Shown: positions 1-6,470 of the stretch, one piece after another | Layout of the letters: each line of letters begins with the position of its first letter | Numbering within the stretch: position 1 is the first letter of the stretch | Assembly (NCBI GenBank): GCA_019313735.1 | Contig: JAFDAR010000087.1 | Coordinates: forward strand, 1 to 8,670 | Direction: 5' to 3' | Source: Deltaproteobacteria bacterium | GTDB lineage: Bacteria; Desulfobacterota; Syntrophia; Syntrophales; UBA2210 | Length of the DNA: 8,670 nucleotides | Translations under genes and position numbers: made by a program | Notes under the pieces: model-generated | What the model was told of the DNA's origin: nothing | What the model saw: only the letters and a program-made list of their open reading frames with translations | Database searches by the model: none

Positions 1-374
1 TTCTTCTTGAGGGCGCCGCACCGGGCACGCATATTAAAATCGACAGCAATAACAATATCATCCATACAACTCCGGCCAATCGACAAGCCGAAATCGGCGG
101 TGATAAATCCGAGAATATCAACGGGAATAAACTGGTATCCGTGGGTGGTGACGTTACTGACGATGTCGCAGGCAACTGGACGATACAAGCAGCAGACATG
201 GCAATCGTCGAGGCGCCGCATATTATTCTTGAAGGCGACCTTATGGTCAAAGGCCCCGGCATCGGCGGGACATCAGGTATAACATTCATCGGCGATCTGA
301 ATGTGGAAGGCAATATTTCGGCCACAGGGACCATTATCGATACCGACGGCAATACAAACCATCACAGCCATTAA
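1..374 (+). CDS. V: Phage baseplate assembly / tail spike protein V (gpV-like), C-terminal part
   Basis: Open at the left edge; the first complete codon is at 3 and 123 residues are visible before the TAA at 372-374. The visible part is rich in Gly, Asn, Asp and Ile with a short-period alternating pattern (for example KIDSNNNIIHTT, GDLNVEGNISATGTIID). This is what the C-terminal beta-helical needle of gpV-type spikes looks like. It ends in NTNHHSH; His-rich tips of this kind bind metal at the apex of P2-type membrane-piercing spikes (family knowledge). The following genes are W, J and I homologues, the P2 order, which supports the call. The N-terminal OB-fold domain would lie left of the window. 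It could be another trimeric spike (gp45- or VgrG-like), but the short His-tipped helix and the neighbours favour gpV. Confidence 0.85.
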   Translation, partial: LLEGAAPGTHIKIDSNNNIIHTTPANRQAEIGGDKSENINGNKLVSVGGDVTDDVAGNWTIQAADMAIVEAPHIILEGDLMVKGPGIGGTSGITFIGDLNVEGNISATGTIIDTDGNTNHHSH

Positions 375-378
375 GGTT

Positions 379-496
379 GTAGGGGCAATCCTGTGTGATT
401 GCCCTGCGACGGGCGAACACACAGGGCGACGGGCGAACACACAGGGCGACGGGCGAACACACAGGGCGACGGGCGAACACACAGGTTCGCCCCTAC
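379..496. repeat. GTAGGGGC...GCCCCTAC palindromic repeat element (REP/REPIN-like)
   Basis: This fills most of the 135-bp gap between V and W in an operon whose later junctions are tight or overlapping. Outer 8-bp arms 379-386 and 489-496 are perfectly complementary. Two hairpins sit inside. The left one pairs 383-390 with 397-404 (8 bp, loop CTGTGT). The right one pairs 471-478 with 485-492 (8 bp, loop ACACAG). The two 26-nt halves are inverted copies of each other matching at 22 of 26 positions. The four differences fall in the stems, where each hairpin remains fully paired. The right arm ends 13 bp before the W start codon. No gene is supported inside it. Confidence 0.8.
411..485. repeat. 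20-bp tandem repeat, about 3.75 copies, inside the palindromic element
   Basis: The unit GGGCGAACACACAGGGCGAC starts at 411, 431 and 451, with a partial copy at 471-485 that runs into the right hairpin. Visible copies are identical, which points to recent slippage expansion. The unit length is not a multiple of three, so the open frames crossing it do not encode a repeated peptide. There are no spacers between units, so it is not a CRISPR array. Confidence 0.9.
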
Positions 497-509
497 GGGT
501 CGGGAAATT

Positions 510-938
510 ATGAGAGAAGAAATCTACGGGCAGGACATATTATTAGATGGCAATATGCAGGCGTCTCTTGCGGCCACCGGCGAGGCCGTTACGTCCGACG
601 GTATCCAGACGGTATTGCAGGATATTAAGCTCCGCCTTTTTACGCCGCTTGGGTCGCTGTTTTATGACAAGGAGTTCGGTTCACGGATTATTGAATTTGT
701 GAAAGATGAAAATACTATGGGCAACCGCCTGGCCCTGATCGCAGAAATTAAGAGCTGCATCAACGCAGAACCGCGGGTTGTGCCCGGTAAAACACAATGC
801 AAAGTCGAAAGCTGGGACCATACAGGCGTGGTGTGCGAAGCGTCGTTTGAGATTATCGACGAAACACATCCTTTTAATCTGATAATCGACATAAATTCCG
901 ACATGGAGATAGTGATAAAAGATGTCAATCCCGGTTAA
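510..938 (+). CDS. W: Baseplate wedge protein W (gpW / gp25 family)
   Basis: A protein of 142 aa. The gp25/gpW family forms the inner baseplate ring and triggers sheath contraction in contractile tails; T4 gp25, P2 gpW and type VI TssE are relatives. Visible family features are an N-terminal IYGQDILL segment, a long helix with LRLFTPLGSLFYDKEFGSRI at about residues 41-60, and the EPRV core motif at about residues 90-93 followed by alternating beta strands. The start at 510 (MREEIYGQ) is chosen because the frame upstream reads through the tandem repeat. No clear Shine-Dalgarno sequence precedes it, only G-rich sequence, perhaps because the repeat element separates it from V. The 3' end overlaps J by 17 bp. 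Confidence 0.87.
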   Translation: MREEIYGQDILLDGNMQASLAATGEAVTSDGIQTVLQDIKLRLFTPLGSLFYDKEFGSRIIEFVKDENTMGNRLALIAEIKSCINAEPRVVPGKTQCKVESWDHTGVVCEASFEIIDETHPFNLIIDINSDMEIVIKDVNPG

Positions 939-2064
939 CAAAACACTGGAAGAAATCAGGACAGACCTTTTCGAGAAAATATCCTCCGTTCAGCAGGACG
1001 GGTGGCTGCCTGAATTTCTCAACCTGAATCGCGGCCCGGTCAGAGGCATGATCGAGCTGTGGGCGTGGGGGCTGTACCAGCTCTATCAATTACTCGCATT
1101 GGTTTTAAGGCAGGCTTTTCCGAGCACAGCCACCGGGGACTGGCTCGACCTTCATTGCAAGCAGGTGGGCGTTGAACGCCTGGCGGCCACAAAAGCCAAA
1201 GGGACAGTCTGGTTCACACGTGAAGGAACGTCGGGCAATGTTTCGATTCCCAAAGGAAAAATTATAAAAACAAAACCGGACGGTGAAGGAATTGTATATA
1301 GATTTTCGACAACAGAAGACGCTGTTTTGCCCGATGGGTCAAGCGAAGTGGCGGTATCTGTAGAGGCAGAGGAATATGGCCGGAAATCCAATGTATCTTC
1401 AGGAATGATCACGGAAATATCCACCGTTATCCCCGGTATAGACAGTGTGGAAAACCGATCCGGCTGGCTCACAAGCGAGGGCTTTGACCGGGAGGGCGAT
1501 GATAGTCTTCGGGAACGTTATTTTCTGGCATGGCTCGATGTGAACGGAGCCACAAAATACGCTTACGAATCATGGGCGCGCTCCATCGAAGGAGTTATCG
1601 CCGTGAAGATACTGGATCAGCATCCGAGAGGTCAGGGCACCGTGGATGTAATCATTCGCGGATCTGCGGGTATTCCGACTCAGGAACTGCTTGATGCAGT
1701 AGATGAAGTTGTACAGACCAATCGCCCCATCAACGATGATGTTATGGCCAAAGGGCCAGCCCCGGTAAACGTGACGATTGAAGCTGAACTGCAGCTTGTT
1801 TCAGGCGACCCGGATGAAATTATGAGCGAAGCGGAAAACCGGTTGACGGCATTATTTACAAAGCCTCCGGCAATAGATGATATTGCGCCTCTGTCGATGG
1901 GAACGGATCTCACGATAGACAGGCTTACGGCTGTGGTTATGGCCATAAATGGCATCAAAAAGATCACATGGACGCTGCCCGCTACCGACGTGCAGGTTAA
2001 TGACGATGCGCTGGCAGTGCTTTCGAGTATTACATTAACTTACTCGTGGGCATCAGAGGAGTAA
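922..2064 (+). CDS. J: Baseplate J-like protein
   Basis: A protein of 380 aa, a typical length for Baseplate_J (PF04865) proteins, which form the wedge arms connecting the gpW ring to the outer baseplate. An N-terminal helical part has WLPEFLNLNRG and an aromatic-rich helix at residues 45-65, then GDWLDLHCKQVGVER at about 72-86. The central beta domain has IPKGKIIKT at 109-117 and GRKSNVSSGMI at about 153-163. The family signature with E, D and LR.R spacing is EGDDSLRERYFLAW at about 191-204. The C-terminal part alternates helix and strand, as in gpJ. It starts inside the end of W (17-bp overlap), suggesting translational coupling. The stop is followed 2 bp later by the next start. Confidence 0.9.
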   Translation: MSIPVNKTLEEIRTDLFEKISSVQQDGWLPEFLNLNRGPVRGMIELWAWGLYQLYQLLALVLRQAFPSTATGDWLDLHCKQVGVERLAATKAKGTVWFTREGTSGNVSIPKGKIIKTKPDGEGIVYRFSTTEDAVLPDGSSEVAVSVEAEEYGRKSNVSSGMITEISTVIPGIDSVENRSGWLTSEGFDREGDDSLRERYFLAWLDVNGATKYAYESWARSIEGVIAVKILDQHPRGQGTVDVIIRGSAGIPTQELLDAVDEVVQTNRPINDDVMAKGPAPVNVTIEAELQLVSGDPDEIMSEAENRLTALFTKPPAIDDIAPLSMGTDLTIDRLTAVVMAINGIKKITWTLPATDVQVNDDALAVLSSITLTYSWASEE

Positions 2065-2066
2065 GG

Positions 2067-3209
2067 ATGAGCCTGTTCTGGAAATATTTCAAGAGCTTGA
2101 ATTTCCCGCTGATTCTAAAAGGCGGCGCCCTGGCTAAAGCCGTTAGGGGCGGGGCTGAAAGCATGGACCAGGCAAGGGATGACACATTTTGGCTGCGGGA
2201 CCAGTTTTTGCCGGAAAAGTGTGACGCCGAATATTTGAGTGAATTTGCAGGCGCGAGAAGCTTGAGCAGATGGCCGAATGAGGCTGATAACATCTTTCGG
2301 CAGCGCTGCATGCTTGCATATATATTCCAGAAGACCGGCGGGAGAAAAGAAGCTATGGAGACGCTCCTCTCCATATCGGGCATATCGGACAATATCGAGG
2401 TCTATGAATGCAACGAGGAGAGACGCAGGTTTGAGACAGAAGGCGGTGAATATCTCGACGGCGCCGGCTATATTGATGGCACAGGCGATCTGTCAAGCCC
2501 CGCGGGCATTAACTGGGAATATGTCGGCAGGTGGGCTGAATTTTGTCTGAAGTTTCAGGCAGGCGATGATGTGCTGGATGCCGCCACGCAGCAACTGCTT
2601 AAGAAAATCGTTAATGATGTCAAACCTGCACGGAGCAAACTGTATGAATTTGTTTTTTATTTGTCGTTTGAATTCCGGCAGATACTGTATTTTTCGCACA
2701 TCTCACGGCTTTCTCTTCCGTTTCAGAATTGTCAGAGAATTTGCACTCTGCCCTGGGATTTTCTGGATGGATGCGATGGAGAGATCGGCGGCGGTTATGA
2801 GGCGGATTATCTCGACGGCGAGGGATATATCGACGGCCTTGACCGCATTGACGGCCAAAAGCTGACCGGCGAGCCTCTCGGCGATATAGGAGGCTTTGGA
2901 CTCGGCCTTGCGAGCGCGTACGAAATACAGGCAATGGGCGGCGACAGGGTTGAGATCGAGACCCTTAATGGCGGTGGGGCATACAGATATTATCTTGATG
3001 GCAGAGGCAATATTGATTGTGAATCTCTCGACGGTCTCGGAACCCTGGATGGAGATTCCAACCTTTTATGTTCCAATCTCGATCCCGGGTGGGCGGATGT
3101 TCTGGACGGCACGACAAACCTGGGTGTTTTCCCAGGCGCGGATAAATTATGGTTCAGCGGCCGGTCTAAAATTTTAATTGGTGAAGAGTATACGGAGGAG
3201 AGGATATGA
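2067..3209 (+). CDS. I: gpI-like tail/baseplate protein with C-terminal LDG repeats
   Basis: A protein of 380 aa. An in-frame GTG at 2046 would add seven residues, but GAGGAG at 2056-2061 lies 5 bp before the ATG at 2067, so 2067 is preferred. The first ~200 residues (FLPEKCDAEYLSEFAG, RWPNEADNIFRQR, TGGRKEAMETLLSISGI) have the layout of P2 gpI-type proteins, which sit at the baseplate and hold the tail fibres. P2 gpI is much shorter, under half this length. The extra half carries repeated short motifs: YLDGAGYIDG at about 130-139, YLDGEGYIDGLDRIDG at about 248-263, and YLDGRGNID...LDGLGTLDG at about 310-329. These look like turns of a small beta-solenoid; that is inference. The ATGA overlap with the next gene indicates coupling. 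Position after J supports the gpI role. Confidence 0.68.
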   Translation: MSLFWKYFKSLNFPLILKGGALAKAVRGGAESMDQARDDTFWLRDQFLPEKCDAEYLSEFAGARSLSRWPNEADNIFRQRCMLAYIFQKTGGRKEAMETLLSISGISDNIEVYECNEERRRFETEGGEYLDGAGYIDGTGDLSSPAGINWEYVGRWAEFCLKFQAGDDVLDAATQQLLKKIVNDVKPARSKLYEFVFYLSFEFRQILYFSHISRLSLPFQNCQRICTLPWDFLDGCDGEIGGGYEADYLDGEGYIDGLDRIDGQKLTGEPLGDIGGFGLGLASAYEIQAMGGDRVEIETLNGGGAYRYYLDGRGNIDCESLDGLGTLDGDSNLLCSNLDPGWADVLDGTTNLGVFPGADKLWFSGRSKILIGEEYTEERI

Positions 3210-3559
3210 GTGGAGTAATAACAACAACGGCATACAGAGAAAAAATGGCGGAGGCGGCGAGGGGCGGGGCGGCTCCTCCGGCAATAACCGATATTGCCTT
3301 CGGCACGGGCACAGCCCCGTATACTGTTGATAACACAGGGTTGCAAGCGGAGTTTCTACGCAAAGCCGTGGCTTCGGTGACACGCAGCGGCCTTATGGTT
3401 TCGGCCGCGGGGAACATCCAGGGCAGTGAGGCTGTGGATAAGCAGATCACCGAGGCGGGGATCTTCGCGGGGACAACACTGGTGGGCAGAAAAGTATTCG
3501 GAATCAAGGAACTCGAAGTTGAAGCTACTATGGATCTGACTTTTGATTTTCAGTTTTAA
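3206..3559 (+). CDS. Short phage tail-fibre-type protein
   Basis: A protein of 117 aa. It begins MSGVITTTAYREKMAEAARGG, then ITDIAFGTGTAP, a pattern typical of N-terminal, baseplate-attaching parts of P2 H-like tail fibres and their short stand-alone relatives. The second half (EAGIFAGTTLVGRKVFGIKELEVEATMDLTFDFQF) is strongly beta. The Shine-Dalgarno GGAGGAGAGG at 3194-3203 is close to the ATG, and the start overlaps the upstream stop (ATGA). Because it ends after about 117 residues and the next gene is separate, it probably acts as an adaptor between baseplate and the following fibre-like protein. The exact family is not certain. Confidence 0.65.
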   Translation: MSGVITTTAYREKMAEAARGGAAPPAITDIAFGTGTAPYTVDNTGLQAEFLRKAVASVTRSGLMVSAAGNIQGSEAVDKQITEAGIFAGTTLVGRKVFGIKELEVEATMDLTFDFQF

Positions 3560-3590
3560 AAAAGAGTCTTTAAAAAGGAGGGAGTAAAAT

Positions 3591-4526
3591 ATGGCAAATT
3601 TAACAGGGAGTGCCTCATATCAGGGCTATGTCAGACGACTTGAAACAACAGATCCAAAGCATCCTGATACGTGGAATCCAAACTATCAGACGCTGATCAA
3701 TAACGACGTATACTTAAAGCAGGAACAGAATGCTGTTAAGAGCGAGATTGTGGCGGCACGGGAAGGCGAAACGAGTTTAGATGTGCGGCTTGATGGAATG
3801 CAGTCAAGCATCGAAGGTCTTGATCCTGATATGCAGAACATGGTCATAACGTCCATCATGGCGGCCCTGGATGCAGCCGGGCTGGCAAACCGTGAGCTGG
3901 AGCGATGGAAAAATGTCCGGATTCAGGAGGGCGAGATCACGATCTTAAACCGCGGTGTGGTTTCAGGATGCACGGTATCAAAATCGACCACAGCCACGCG
4001 GAACCTGAATCTGGCGGCAGGCAAGTTTTTTGCGCACGGCAGAACCTATTCTGCGGACGCTATGGACAACACAGCGAACGTGCCATCCAATGAAGGGGCC
4101 GCAGCCGAGACGTGCTATGCATATCTTTATATTGACGGCTCTGGCAATGTCCAGTGCAACTGTACGGCGCTTGGCGAGGCTGTGCCGGATGACGGCATTG
4201 AAATCGCGAGTCTGAATGTGCCGGCGGGGAGCGATGAAACAACCGCGCCGTATCTGGAGGACGTGACCATTACCGATACGCGGAGGCTCGAACCGCAGTG
4301 GCCGAATGTATTTCAAAATCCGGCGTATGAGTATATCGCCCTGGGCTATATCCTTCCCGACGCTGAGTACGCAGTGCACCATGAAATCGTTTCCTGTGAG
4401 GGAGGCAGAGAACAAGTTGGTGACCTGTTGACGCAAGATCGCCTCAAGAACGGCTTTAAATTGTATTTGGCGGGCGCGGCGGATGCTGTGCAGATTCGCT
4501 ATACAGTGAGACGGACAGATATATAG
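3591..4526 (+). CDS. Probable tail-fibre or baseplate-associated structural protein
   Basis: A protein of 311 aa with a strong ribosome site (AGGAGGGAG at 3576-3584). The N-terminus contains GSASYQGYVRRLETTDPKHPDTWNPNYQTLINNDVYLKQE, then a helical, possibly coiled stretch at about 40-110 (VAAREGETSLDVRLDGMQSSIEGL). The C-terminal two-thirds is beta-rich: EITILNRGVVSGCTVSKS, the AAGKFFAHGRTYS segment, YAYLYIDGSGNVQC, then TDTRRLEPQW and a final sandwich-like domain ending QIRYTVRRTDI. This helical-shaft-plus-beta-domain layout and the position between the tail genes and the DGR target suggest a virion fibre or adaptor that carries the variable protein. I do not recognise a specific family. No adenine-rich repeat resembling the TR is present at its 3' end, so it is not a second DGR target. 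Confidence 0.6.
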   Translation: MANLTGSASYQGYVRRLETTDPKHPDTWNPNYQTLINNDVYLKQEQNAVKSEIVAAREGETSLDVRLDGMQSSIEGLDPDMQNMVITSIMAALDAAGLANRELERWKNVRIQEGEITILNRGVVSGCTVSKSTTATRNLNLAAGKFFAHGRTYSADAMDNTANVPSNEGAAAETCYAYLYIDGSGNVQCNCTALGEAVPDDGIEIASLNVPAGSDETTAPYLEDVTITDTRRLEPQWPNVFQNPAYEYIALGYILPDAEYAVHHEIVSCEGGREQVGDLLTQDRLKNGFKLYLAGAADAVQIRYTVRRTDI

Positions 4527-4585
4527 TCGAGTCCGCCAGAGTGCGTTGGCGAAATCGGCTGCTTGACTGAAAAAGGAGGAAAAAT

Positions 4586-4983
4586 ATGAAGATTGATTTT
4601 TTGGGAAACGGTCATTATACGGCTCACGTCCAAATAGTAGGGGCACCGAAAGCGATGAGAGCCACTGCTGCAAGGACGGATCACGTCCAATCGAGGTTGA
4701 CTGCGCCGCCATGCAGGACGATTCGCAGGCAATTGTGGATATTTGCGATGACGGCGCAGGCGGCCTGGTAATCGGTACAGACAATGGCAAAGCCTATGTG
4801 GCCAGTATTATAGTGCCGGCCAGACAGTACATGGAACAGGAGGCCACGGATGATGCCGGAAACCCCGTCCTGGATGACGACGGTAATCCGGTAATAGAAA
4901 GAGTCGCCCTGCCATTTGACATCAACCAGGTCTCTCTGAAATTATGGCCAAAAACAGAACAAAAGCAAGAAGAGGAGGTATAA
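4586..4983 (+). CDS. Small phage protein whose reading frame is split (needs a -1 shift)
   Basis: A strong Shine-Dalgarno (AAGGAGGA) precedes the ATG at 4586. That frame, however, turns into implausible protein and stops at 4771. The convincing downstream coding (MQDDSQAIVDICDDGAGGLVIGTDNG... to EQKQEEEV) runs in the -1 frame to 4983 and has only a weakly placed start at 4711. The -1 frame is open from just after a TGA at 4594-4596. A single -1 step at the T-run 4597-4603 therefore joins the two into one 132-aa product (MKIDFFGKRSLYGSRP...). If no shift happens, the options are a 61-aa truncated peptide or a 90-aa protein from 4711. The C-terminus is acidic with a near-repeat DDAGNPVLDDDGNPVIE. 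The stop is 3 bp before the next start, so it is coupled to the DGR target gene. Function unknown; proximity suggests a tail-tip or chaperone role. Confidence 0.55.
4597..4603 (+). promoter_or_regulatory. Candidate -1 slippery heptamer TTTTTTG
   Basis: In the frame set by the ATG at 4586 the heptamer is phased T|TTT|TTG, which fits the X XXY YYZ form of -1 frameshift sites. After slipping, the ribosome continues in an open frame to 4983. A homopolymer length error (six T instead of seven) in the assembly, or a real one-base deletion, would look the same. No obvious stimulatory stem was worked out downstream. Confidence 0.35.
4619..4690 (+). repeat. Direct repeat pair of 15 bp, 57 bp apart
   Basis: ACGGCTCACGTCCAA at 4619-4633 recurs as ACGGATCACGTCCAA at 4676-4690 (14 of 15 identical). 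The offset is a multiple of three, so in the shifted frame both copies encode GSRP. It sits inside the broken small gene and may mark an in-frame duplication or insertion of 57 bp. Confidence 0.6.
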
Positions 4984-4986
4984 CTA

Positions 4987-5943
4987 ATGATAGTTTTTTC
5001 CAAAGACACACTGCGGGTATCCGTAGAGGCCGCAACCGGCGGCAAAGTAACAGTATTATATGATGACAAGGGGTATCCAAGTTACATGCGTGTGATTCCC
5101 AAATTCAACGTCGAAGATATCGACGCATCCCTCGGCACCGGCGTGCATCCTGCCTTTATTGTCGCCGGTGTGGAGAAATCAGAGATATTTTTAGGGCAAT
5201 ATCCTGCCCATGTCCAGGACGGCAGGGCATTATCTCTGCCCGGAGTTGACCCGACCGTATCCGTGGATTATGACACAGCCAAAGGGTATTGCACGGCAAA
5301 GGGCGCAGGCTGGCACATGCTGACCAATTGGGAATGGGCGGCATTGGAACTCTGGTGCCTCAAAAACGGCTTTCAGCCCAGGGGTAATACATATTACGGG
5401 CGGCATCACGATCAGGTGCATGAGCAGGGTGTCAGGCAGGACGGGGTTGCTCCGGGCACGGCCTCCGGCTCGGCCAGAACACTGACGGGATCCGGACCTG
5501 CATCCTGGAGACATGACAATACCCTGGCCGGCATATCCGATATAACCGGCAACATCTGGAAATGGGTGGATGGCATGAAGTTGGTCGGCGGAAAATTCTA
5601 CATGCCGAACGACAACGATTTTAATCTGGCGGAAGAAAACTGGGTGGATCAGGGTGTCATTATTGCCGATGATGCTGGCGTCACGAAGATAGGAGATGCT
5701 GCGCTGGACGCCGTGCATGCAACAGGCGATATTTCTTTCGGGGCGTGGAAAGGATTGACAACTACAGCTAATTACGACGCCCTTGCCGCTGCTACTCGTG
5801 AGCGCATGTTTCAGGCATGCATCGACCCGTATAACGTTACCGATCCTGTTGGTAATTTCTGGTTCAACACGGACGGCGAACGTGTGCCCCTCCGTGGCGG
5901 CCACTGGTTCAATGCCGGCGGTGCCGGGCCGGGTGCGTTGTGA
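4987..5943 (+). CDS. DGR target protein with FGE/C-type-lectin-like fold, C-terminally truncated
   Basis: A protein of 318 aa preceded by GAGGAGG at 4972-4978. The N-terminal ~50 residues look like an attachment domain. From about residue 55 the formylglycine-generating-enzyme (FGE-sulfatase) type of C-type-lectin fold used by DGR targets is evident: GVEKSEIFLGQYP, then GAGWHMLTNWEWAALELW at about 107-123, ISDITGNIWKWVDGMKLVGG at about 183-202, and PVGNFWFNTDGERVPLRGGHWFNAGGAGPGAL at the end. DGR targets usually finish with a segment like NLNNARSN...NIGFRPAL that closes the fold. The TR here encodes it, but this gene stops right after GAL. About 15-20 core residues are therefore missing, and folding is doubtful unless the end is supplied another way. 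Residues H306, F308 and G312 are at diversified positions (TR: Asn in all three). The expected location is the tail-fibre tip, binding receptors. Confidence 0.85.
   Translation: MIVFSKDTLRVSVEAATGGKVTVLYDDKGYPSYMRVIPKFNVEDIDASLGTGVHPAFIVAGVEKSEIFLGQYPAHVQDGRALSLPGVDPTVSVDYDTAKGYCTAKGAGWHMLTNWEWAALELWCLKNGFQPRGNTYYGRHHDQVHEQGVRQDGVAPGTASGSARTLTGSGPASWRHDNTLAGISDITGNIWKWVDGMKLVGGKFYMPNDNDFNLAEENWVDQGVIIADDAGVTKIGDAALDAVHATGDISFGAWKGLTTTANYDALAAATRERMFQACIDPYNVTDPVGNFWFNTDGERVPLRGGHWFNAGGAGPGAL
5879..5940 (+). repeat. DGR variable repeat (VR)
   Basis: Aligns without gaps to 6364-6425 (offset 485). There are seven differences in 62 bp. Six are at TR adenines: VR positions 5890 (C), 5902 (C), 5908-5909 (TT) and 5920-5921 (GG). 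One is a silent T-to-C at 5889. Six of eleven TR adenines in the block are changed against one of 51 other bases. The last 19 bp are free of adenine and identical. Similarity ends abruptly at 5940, immediately before the stop codon. Confidence 0.93.
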
Positions 5944-5954
5944 TATCTGAATGT

Positions 5955-5981
5955 CTGAAAATCTGATCTGCAGATTTTCGG
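5955..5981 (+). other. Hairpin downstream of the VR (possible DGR target-recognition structure)
   Basis: Bases 5955-5965 pair with 5971-5981: an 11-bp stem with one G-T wobble and a 5-nt loop. It starts 15 bp after the end of VR homology and is not followed by a T-run, so it is not a normal terminator. In the Bordetella phage DGR a hairpin/cruciform just downstream of the homing site increases retrohoming (established for that system). Its equivalence here is inferred from position. Confidence 0.5.
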
Positions 5982-6003
5982 ATGCCGCAAAAACGAGAAT
6001 AAA

Positions 6004-6351
6004 ATGGCAATGAAGCAAGGGCAGCTCAAAATACAGCAGAAATGGGAAGATATGGCGGGGTATGCATATGTAGTACTCCGCCATATTCCCAAAAGCGAAC
6101 GATTTACGCTCGGCGCTGAGATTCGGTCGGGGATATGGAAGGGTCTTCGACTGATTGTGAAGGCCAATGCCGTTCGCGACAGACTCCCGATGCTATATGA
6201 GCTTGACGCGGAAATCAAGACCTTGCTCGCTCTCATGCGAGTAGCCTATGGACTGAAAATTATGCCATCAAAAAAATATGAGATTTTATCCGGAAAACTT
6301 GTTGAATTGGGAAAGATGCTCGGCGGATGGATAAAATACTCTAAAACTTAG
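6004..6351 (+). CDS. avd: DGR accessory variability determinant (Avd)
   Basis: A protein of 115 aa, the usual size for Avd. Avd forms a barrel-shaped pentamer of four-helix-bundle subunits that binds the RT and the TR RNA and is needed for mutagenic cDNA synthesis (family knowledge). Recognisable features are the helix QKWEDMAGYAYVVLRHIP, the conserved PKSERFTLG at residues 29-37, the basic helix WKGLRLIVKANAVRDR, a leucine-rich helix around 66-82, and the C-terminal LGKMLGGW at about 102-109. The protein is basic, as expected for an RNA binder. No strong ribosome site is seen before the ATG at 6004; a second ATG at 6010 is possible. It lies between VR and TR, the common order. Confidence 0.9.
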   Translation: MAMKQGQLKIQQKWEDMAGYAYVVLRHIPKSERFTLGAEIRSGIWKGLRLIVKANAVRDRLPMLYELDAEIKTLLALMRVAYGLKIMPSKKYEILSGKLVELGKMLGGWIKYSKT

Positions 6352-6363
6352 GGGGATGCCCGT

Positions 6364-6470
6364 AACGTGTGCCTATCCGTGGCGGCAACTGGAACAATGC
6401 CGGCAATGCCGGGCCGGGTGCGTTGAACTTGAATAACGCCCGCTCGAACGTGAACACGAACATCGGCTTT
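6364..6470 (+). repeat. DGR template repeat (TR)
   Basis: Bases 6364-6425 match the VR. Beyond that the TR continues with the same coding style as TRs of this family: AAC/AAT codons at ligand-facing positions, reading VPIRGGNWNNAGNAGPGALNLNN then ARSNVNTNIGF when translated. AAC is favoured because mutating its adenines cannot create a stop codon. The 3' limit at about 6470 is set by the end of the recognisable protein motif, not by an alignment, because the VR lacks this part. The TR is transcribed as RNA and is not itself translated into a functional protein. Confidence 0.88.

Noticed and set aside
411..485. CRISPR-like short repeats
   Set aside because: Units are directly abutting with no spacers and form part of a palindromic element.
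399..509. Upstream extension of the W reading frame through the tandem repeat
   Set aside because: The added residues only translate the palindromic repeat (RTHRATGEHTGRR-type low complexity). Family similarity begins at the internal ATG at 510.
3978..4790. Long minus-strand open frame of 270 codons
   Set aside because: It is antisense to the fibre-like gene and the small gene, with no family resemblance or ribosome site. It is a compositional shadow.
5955..5981. Intrinsic terminator after the target gene
   Set aside because: The stem is strong but is followed by GATGCCGC and then an A-run instead of T, so termination on the plus strand is unlikely.
5230..6084. Long minus-strand open frame of 284 codons across the DGR target
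   Set aside because: It is antisense to a clearly coding FGE/lectin-like gene; the product looks random and Cys/His-rich from reverse reading.
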